From Candidatus Pantoea haifensis (GTDB taxonomy: Bacteria > Pseudomonadota > Gammaproteobacteria > Enterobacterales > Enterobacteriaceae), in NCBI GenBank assembly GCA_018842655.1, contig JAGTWN010000004.1, forward strand, positions 248,001-312,000: 64,000 nt of DNA, given 5' to 3'. Under the pieces are notes generated by a model. The model searched no databases, had not been told where the DNA came from, and saw nothing but the letters and a program-made list of their open reading frames with translations. This document shows, piece after piece, positions 60,126 through 64,000 of this stretch. The position numbers were made by a program, and so were the translations under genes. Every line of letters begins with the position of its first letter. Position 1 is the stretch's first letter.

Positions 60126-61050
60126 GAATTCTTCGCGCCGGGCTGGCTTCTAGCATTCAGGACAGCGGTCGTCACGGCTGGCGTCAGTATGGAATTAGCG
60201 TTAGCGGCGTGCTGGATCAACCCGCCATGACCACGGCTAATCTGCTGGTTGGCAATGCGCCAGACAGCGCGGTGGTGGAAATTGTTCTCGGTCAGTTTAA
60301 AGCAGAATTTATGCGCGATGGCTGGTTCGCACTGACAGGTGCCGGATGTAACGCCGAGCTGGACGGTAAAGCCGTCTGGACCGGTTGGCGCACGCCAGTG
60401 AAAAAGGCCAGGTATTGTCTTTATCGATGCCGTTGCGCGGTATGCGCAGTTATCTGGCGGTCAACGGCGGCTTTGATCTGCCGGAAGTGCTCAATTCAAC
60501 CAGTACCGATCTCAAAGCGGCCTTTGGCGGCTGGCAGGGCCGCAAACTACAGGATGGCGATCGCGTGCCGCTGGGCAAACCAACACGGCAGTTCGATAAA
60601 AAAGTGGGTGTGCGCCAGTTATTGTGGGGCAACCGCATCCGTGCTTTACCTGGCCCGGAATATCACGAGTTCAGCCGCGAAGCGCAGCAGGCATTCTGGC
60701 GCACAGCATGGAAACTTAGCCCGCAAAGCAACCGCATGGGTTACCGGCTGGAAGGCCGTCAGTTGAAGCGTGACACATCACGCGAACTGCTGTCGCACGG
60801 CTTGGTGCCCGGCGTGGTTCAGGTTCCGCCGAATGGTCAGCCGATCGTATTAATGGCTGACGCCCAAACCACCGGCGGTTACCCGCGTATTGCCTGCATT
60901 ATCGAAGCCGACCTCTATCACCTGGCGCAAATTCGATTAGGCGAACCGATTCACTTTATTCACTGCACGTTGCCGGAGGCGATGCAGGCGCGTCAGCATC
61001 AGCAGCGTGCGCTGAACCAGATGGTGTGGGGACTCTCTCATGAAAATTGA
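60119..61050 (+). CDS. pxpC: 5-oxoprolinase subunit PxpC (YbgK, frameshifted)
   Basis: This biotin-dependent carboxylase-like (AHS2) domain protein is the partner of PxpB. It begins [20 protein letters not shown] and contains [20 protein letters not shown]. The A5 run at 60401-60405 is one short; with a sixth A the sequence continues [20 protein letters not shown] and later [20 protein letters not shown] and [11 protein letters not shown]. Repaired length is about 310 residues. Its end overlaps pxpA by 11 bases. Confidence 0.94.
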
Positions 61051-61755
61051 TTTGAATGCCGATTTGGGTGAAGGCAGCAACAGCGATCGCGCACTGCTGC
61101 AGTTAGTCAGCTCAGCCAATATCGCCTGCGGATTTCACGCGGGCGATGCGCAAACCATGTTGCAGTCGGTGCGCTGGGCCAAAGAATTTGGTGTGGCGAT
61201 TGGCGCGCATCCCAGCTTTCCCGACCGGGAGAATTTTGGCCGCACCGCCATGCAACTTCCACCAGAAACGCTCTATGCGCAGATGATCTATCAAATTGGT
61301 GCGTTAAAAAGCCTTGCAGAAAGTGAAGGCGAGCGGCTGGTACACGTTAAACCGCACGGAATGCTGTACAACCAGGCCGCTGCGGATGCCGGACTGGCGG
61401 ATACCCTTGCTCAGGCGATCAAGGCGGTTGATGCCAACCTGATTCTGGTGGGCCTGGCCAATAGCGAATCGATTCGTGCCGCTGTGCATCACGGTTTACG
61501 CATCCGGGAAGAGGTGTTTGCCGATCGTGGCTACCTCAAGAGCGGCGCACTGGTTCCGCGTGGACAACCCGGCGCGCTGATTGAGGAAGAGGCGTTAGCG
61601 ATTGAACAGACGTTGACGATGGTGCAGCAGGGCAAAGTAAAAGTATCAGTGGCGACTGGGTCGCAGTCAATGCGCAGACTGTCTGCCTGCACGGCGATGG
61701 CGCACACGCGTTGCAGTTTGCGCAGCGTCTTCGTGACGCTTTCGCACAACATTAG
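61040..61755 (+). CDS. pxpA: 5-oxoprolinase subunit PxpA (YbgL, frameshifted near the end)
   Basis: A LamB/YcsF-family TIM-barrel protein that opens the phosphorylated lactam. [39 protein letters not shown] and [10 protein letters not shown] are the family blocks. Around 61648-61652 one base is missing: the frame from [20 protein letters not shown] to RDAFAQH and a stop at 61753-61755 matches the family C terminus, whereas the uncorrected frame does not. Here the run is only one or two bases long, so the error site is less certain. Repaired length is about 238 residues. Confidence 0.92.
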
Positions 61756-61832
61756 GTTGCCGTGAGCAGCGTATAAGTTTTTGTTCAATAGCCCGGCAAT
61801 GCACCGGGCTTGTTAGCTCATAAGGGGAAAAT

Positions 61833-62560
61833 ATGGACAGCGTGGTAAATCTCTGGCCGCTGCTCGGCATTGCTGCCATCGTGGTGGGTTTTGTCTTGCG
61901 CTTCAACCCGGTATTAGTGGTAATTGTGGCGGGTTTCGTAACAGGTTTAGCGGCGATGATGCCCGTTAGCGATATTCTGGAAAAACTGGGGGCGGGATTT
62001 TTAAATACCCGTAATCTGCCGCTCATTCTGTTGCTCCCCTGGCGGTTATCGGCCTGCTGGAGCGCCACGGTTTGAAAGAGCGCGCTCAGGCCTGGATTGC
62101 ACAGATCAAAACTGCGACTGCGGGTCGCTTGCTGGTCGTCTATTTGCTGGTGCGTGAGCTCACTGCGGCGCTGGGTTTAACCAGTCTTGGCGGTCATCCA
62201 CAAATGGTGCGACCGTTACTGGCCCCGATGGCGGAAGGTGCAACGGAAAACCGTTATGGTGACGTGTCAACTGAAGTCCGCCATCGTCTGCGCGCCATGT
62301 CGGCAGCGACAGATAATGTCGGTTTATTCTTTGGTGAAGATATTTTCGTTGCCTTCGGGGCGATTATTTTTATGCACAATTTTATGCAGGAGTCGGCCAA
62401 TATTCATACCGAGCCGCTGCATATTGCATTGTGGGGCATCCCGACCGCAGTGGCGGCCTTTCTGATCCACTCGGCGCGTCTGGTGCGTCTGGATCGCAAG
62501 CTGGCGCGTGAGTTACAGGAATTGAATGGTCAGGCGTTAAAAGCCAAAGGAGGGCAATAA
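61833..62560 (+). CDS. DUF969 membrane protein (frameshifted)
   Basis: A polytopic inner membrane protein of about 242 residues in the DUF969 family. The start MDSVVNLWPLLGIAAIVVG follows AAGGGGA. The C4 run at 62036-62039 is one short; with a fifth C it reads LLLPLAVIGLLERHGLKERA. Later conserved parts are LGGHPQMVRPLLAPMAEGA and DNVGLFFGEDIFVAFGAIIF. It is followed without gap by a DUF979 gene; the two families usually travel together and look like halves of one permease. Position after pxpBCA suggests 5-oxoproline or pyroglutamyl peptide uptake, by inference. Confidence 0.88.
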
Positions 62561-63576
62561 TGTTTCAGCAACACTATCTGATGTGGCTGGCAGGCATTAT
62601 TTTGTTGATGGTTGCACTGCTTTCCTGGCGTGACAAAGCGAACCCGCGTCGCGTAACGACGGGGCTGTTTTGGGCGCTGTACGGTTTGGTTTTTCTGGTG
62701 GGTGACTGGACGACAAATTTAGTGATGCAGTTCACCGACTCGCCTGAAGGCGCCAGCCGCACACTGCATATTATTGTGGGCGTTGTGGTGGTGATAATGG
62801 CGCTGATTGCAGGCTCAGGCGGCGTTAAATTAGGACGCTATCACCAGCGCAGCAGTGAAGAGAAACAAGCGAGTGCAGTACGGCTGCGTAATAAGCTGTT
62901 TCTGCCCGCATTAGCTATTCCGGTTATCACCGTTATCGGCGTGCTGGCGTTCAACCACATTCCGGGTTTGCAGGAAAGCGTATTTGGTCCGGGCAATCAT
63001 TCCACGCTGGTAACGCTGTTTTCGATGATGGTTGGCTGTCTGGTCGGCTGGCTGGTGGCATTGAAAATGACACATGAAAAACCGATACAGTCAATGCAGG
63101 AGACGCGTCGCCTGCTGGATGCTATTGGCTGGGCGTTTATTCTGCCACAGATCCTGGCCACGCTCGGTTTACTGTTCACGTCGGCTGGCGTGGGTACGGC
63201 GATTTCCCACTTAACTGAAACCTATCTGGCCGTCGATAATCGCTTTATTGCCGTGGCTGTCTATGCCATTGGCATGGCCGTACTCACTATGATCATGGGC
63301 AACGCCTTCGCTGCGTTTCCGATTGTTACCGCCGGGGTAGGCATTCCCGTTTTAATCCTGCAACACGGCGGCAATCCGGCTGTGATGGCCGCAATCGGTA
63401 TGTTCTCCGGCTATTGCGGCACCCTGATGACGCCGATGGCAGCGAATTTTAATATCGTGCCTGCCGCGCTGCTTGAACTGCCCGATCGTAACGCGGTCAT
63501 CAAAGCTCAGGTACCTACCGGTGTGCTACTGTTAATCGTTAACATTTTTTTGCTCTATTTTTTAATGTTCCTGTGA
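62560..63576 (+). CDS. DUF979 membrane protein
   Basis: A 338-residue inner membrane protein with about ten hydrophobic segments. The C-terminal half carries [20 protein letters not shown] and [20 protein letters not shown], residue-rich loops of the kind seen in secondary transporters. AAAGGAGG precedes the start, which overlaps the last base of the DUF969 gene. pcp starts 7 bases later. I take it as the partner of DUF969 in an unproven transporter. Confidence 0.9.
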   Translation: MFQQHYLMWLAGIILLMVALLSWRDKANPRRVTTGLFWALYGLVFLVGDWTTNLVMQFTDSPEGASRTLHIIVGVVVVIMALIAGSGGVKLGRYHQRSSEEKQASAVRLRNKLFLPALAIPVITVIGVLAFNHIPGLQESVFGPGNHSTLVTLFSMMVGCLVGWLVALKMTHEKPIQSMQETRRLLDAIGWAFILPQILATLGLLFTSAGVGTAISHLTETYLAVDNRFIAVAVYAIGMAVLTMIMGNAFAAFPIVTAGVGIPVLILQHGGNPAVMAAIGMFSGYCGTLMTPMAANFNIVPAALLELPDRNAVIKAQVPTGVLLLIVNIFLLYFLMFL

Positions 63577-63583
63577 GGAAAAC

Positions 63584-64000
63584 ATGAAAACTGTATTGAT
63601 GACCGCTTTTGAGCCTTTTGGCGGCGAAGATATCAATCCGTCATGGGAAGCGGTGCGGGCGTTGGAAGGTAAACAGATTGCGGGCGCCACTATCGTAACG
63701 CGCCAGTTGCCGGTAGTGTTTAGCACGGTATCGGAGGTGCTGTATCGTGCGCTGGATGAAGTCAAACCTGACGCGATTATCTCGGTCGGACAGGCGGGCG
63801 GGCGCAGCGATATTACCGTCGAGCGTATTGGTATTAATGTTGATGATGCGCGCATTCCGGATAACGCCGGCAAACAGCCAATAGACGAGGCGATTGTGGC
63901 TGACGGGCCAGCCGCTTACTTCTCTCGGCTGCCGATCAAAGCGATTGTTGCAGCGGTTCGCGAGGCTGGCATTCCTGCCTCGGTCTCGCAAACTGCCGGA
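63584..64000 (+). CDS. pcp: Pyrrolidone-carboxylate peptidase, 5' part
   Basis: This cytosolic cysteine peptidase (C15) removes N-terminal pyroglutamate from peptides. The frame starts [20 protein letters not shown] after TGAGGAAAAC, and contains [18 protein letters not shown] with the catalytic Glu. The window ends after residue 139 (SVSQTAG), just before the expected catalytic Cys. It lies 7 bases after the DUF979 gene, thus in one operon. Confidence 0.95.
   Translation, partial: MKTVLMTAFEPFGGEDINPSWEAVRALEGKQIAGATIVTRQLPVVFSTVSEVLYRALDEVKPDAIISVGQAGGRSDITVERIGINVDDARIPDNAGKQPIDEAIVADGPAAYFSRLPIKAIVAAVREAGIPASVSQTAG

Noticed and set aside
1-64000. Prophage, insertion sequence, CRISPR, toxin-antitoxin or defence genes
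   Set aside because: No transposase, integrase, direct target repeats, spacer arrays or recognisable toxin or defence domains were found.

Overview
The window is a piece of an Enterobacterales chromosome, most likely Erwiniaceae (Pantoea/Erwinia-like). Protein sequences are very close to Escherichia coli homologues and gene order follows the E. coli cspE-tatE-lipA ... leuS-gltIJKL-lnt-miaB-ubiF-tRNA-asnB-nag-glnS-fur-fldA-seqA-pgm-phr-pxp block, with lineage differences. No cobC lies between nadD and rsfS, no chiPQ between glnS and fur, and no crcB beside cspE. A DUF969/DUF979 pair and pcp follow the pxp genes. I identify the taxon from gene content only.

Layout. 1-4.7 kb: the 3' end of a chemoreceptor gene, an iron-containing dehydrogenase divergent from gntT with a double GntR-type operator between them, and hcxB/ybiC. 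4.7-6.6 kb: small orphan proteins around cspE. 6.9-10.3 kb: a GNAT gene, then a decayed stretch with remnants of a MocR regulator, a Fur-family regulator and ybeM. 10.3-12.9 kb: a three-gene polar amino acid ABC operon. 13.0-27.7 kb: tatE, then the minus-strand envelope/lipoate/translation block lipA, lipB, ybeD, dacA, rlpA, mrdB, mrdA, rlmH, rsfS, nadD, holA, lptE, leuS, and ybeL. 27.7-31.0 kb: gltIJKL with a SroC-like intergenic region. 31.4-38.5 kb: lnt, corC, ybeY, ybeZ, miaB, ubiF. 38.6-39.4 kb: a seven-tRNA operon with a clear stable-RNA promoter. 39.5-48 kb: asnB and the nagBACD/nagE amino sugar regulon with paired NagC operators and a CRP site. 48-57 kb: glnS, a DUF4440 protein, fur with its upstream uof reading frame, fldA, ybfE, ybfF, seqA, pgm, ybfA, ybgA. 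57-64 kb: phr, ybgI, pxpBCA, DUF969, DUF979 and the start of pcp, which together look like a pyroglutamate salvage module.

Sequence quality matters here. About seventeen single-base losses interrupt conserved genes (gntT, lipB, gltL, gltI, corC, ybeY, miaB, nagA, pgm twice, pxpB, pxpC, pxpA, DUF969, two ABC genes, the iron dehydrogenase). Nearly all lie in a homopolymer run that is one base shorter than the reading frame needs; lipB is one GC unit short in a dinucleotide run. I read these as sequencing undercalls, not biological pseudogenes, and I annotate those genes as full length with a frameshift. The 8.4-10.3 kb region is different: several stops and missing domains point to real decay.

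I found no phage, insertion sequence, CRISPR array or defence system. The most interesting items are the DUF969/DUF979 pair in the pyroglutamate cluster, very small membrane protein genes near cspE, the SroC-like and uof regulatory elements, and the decayed region.
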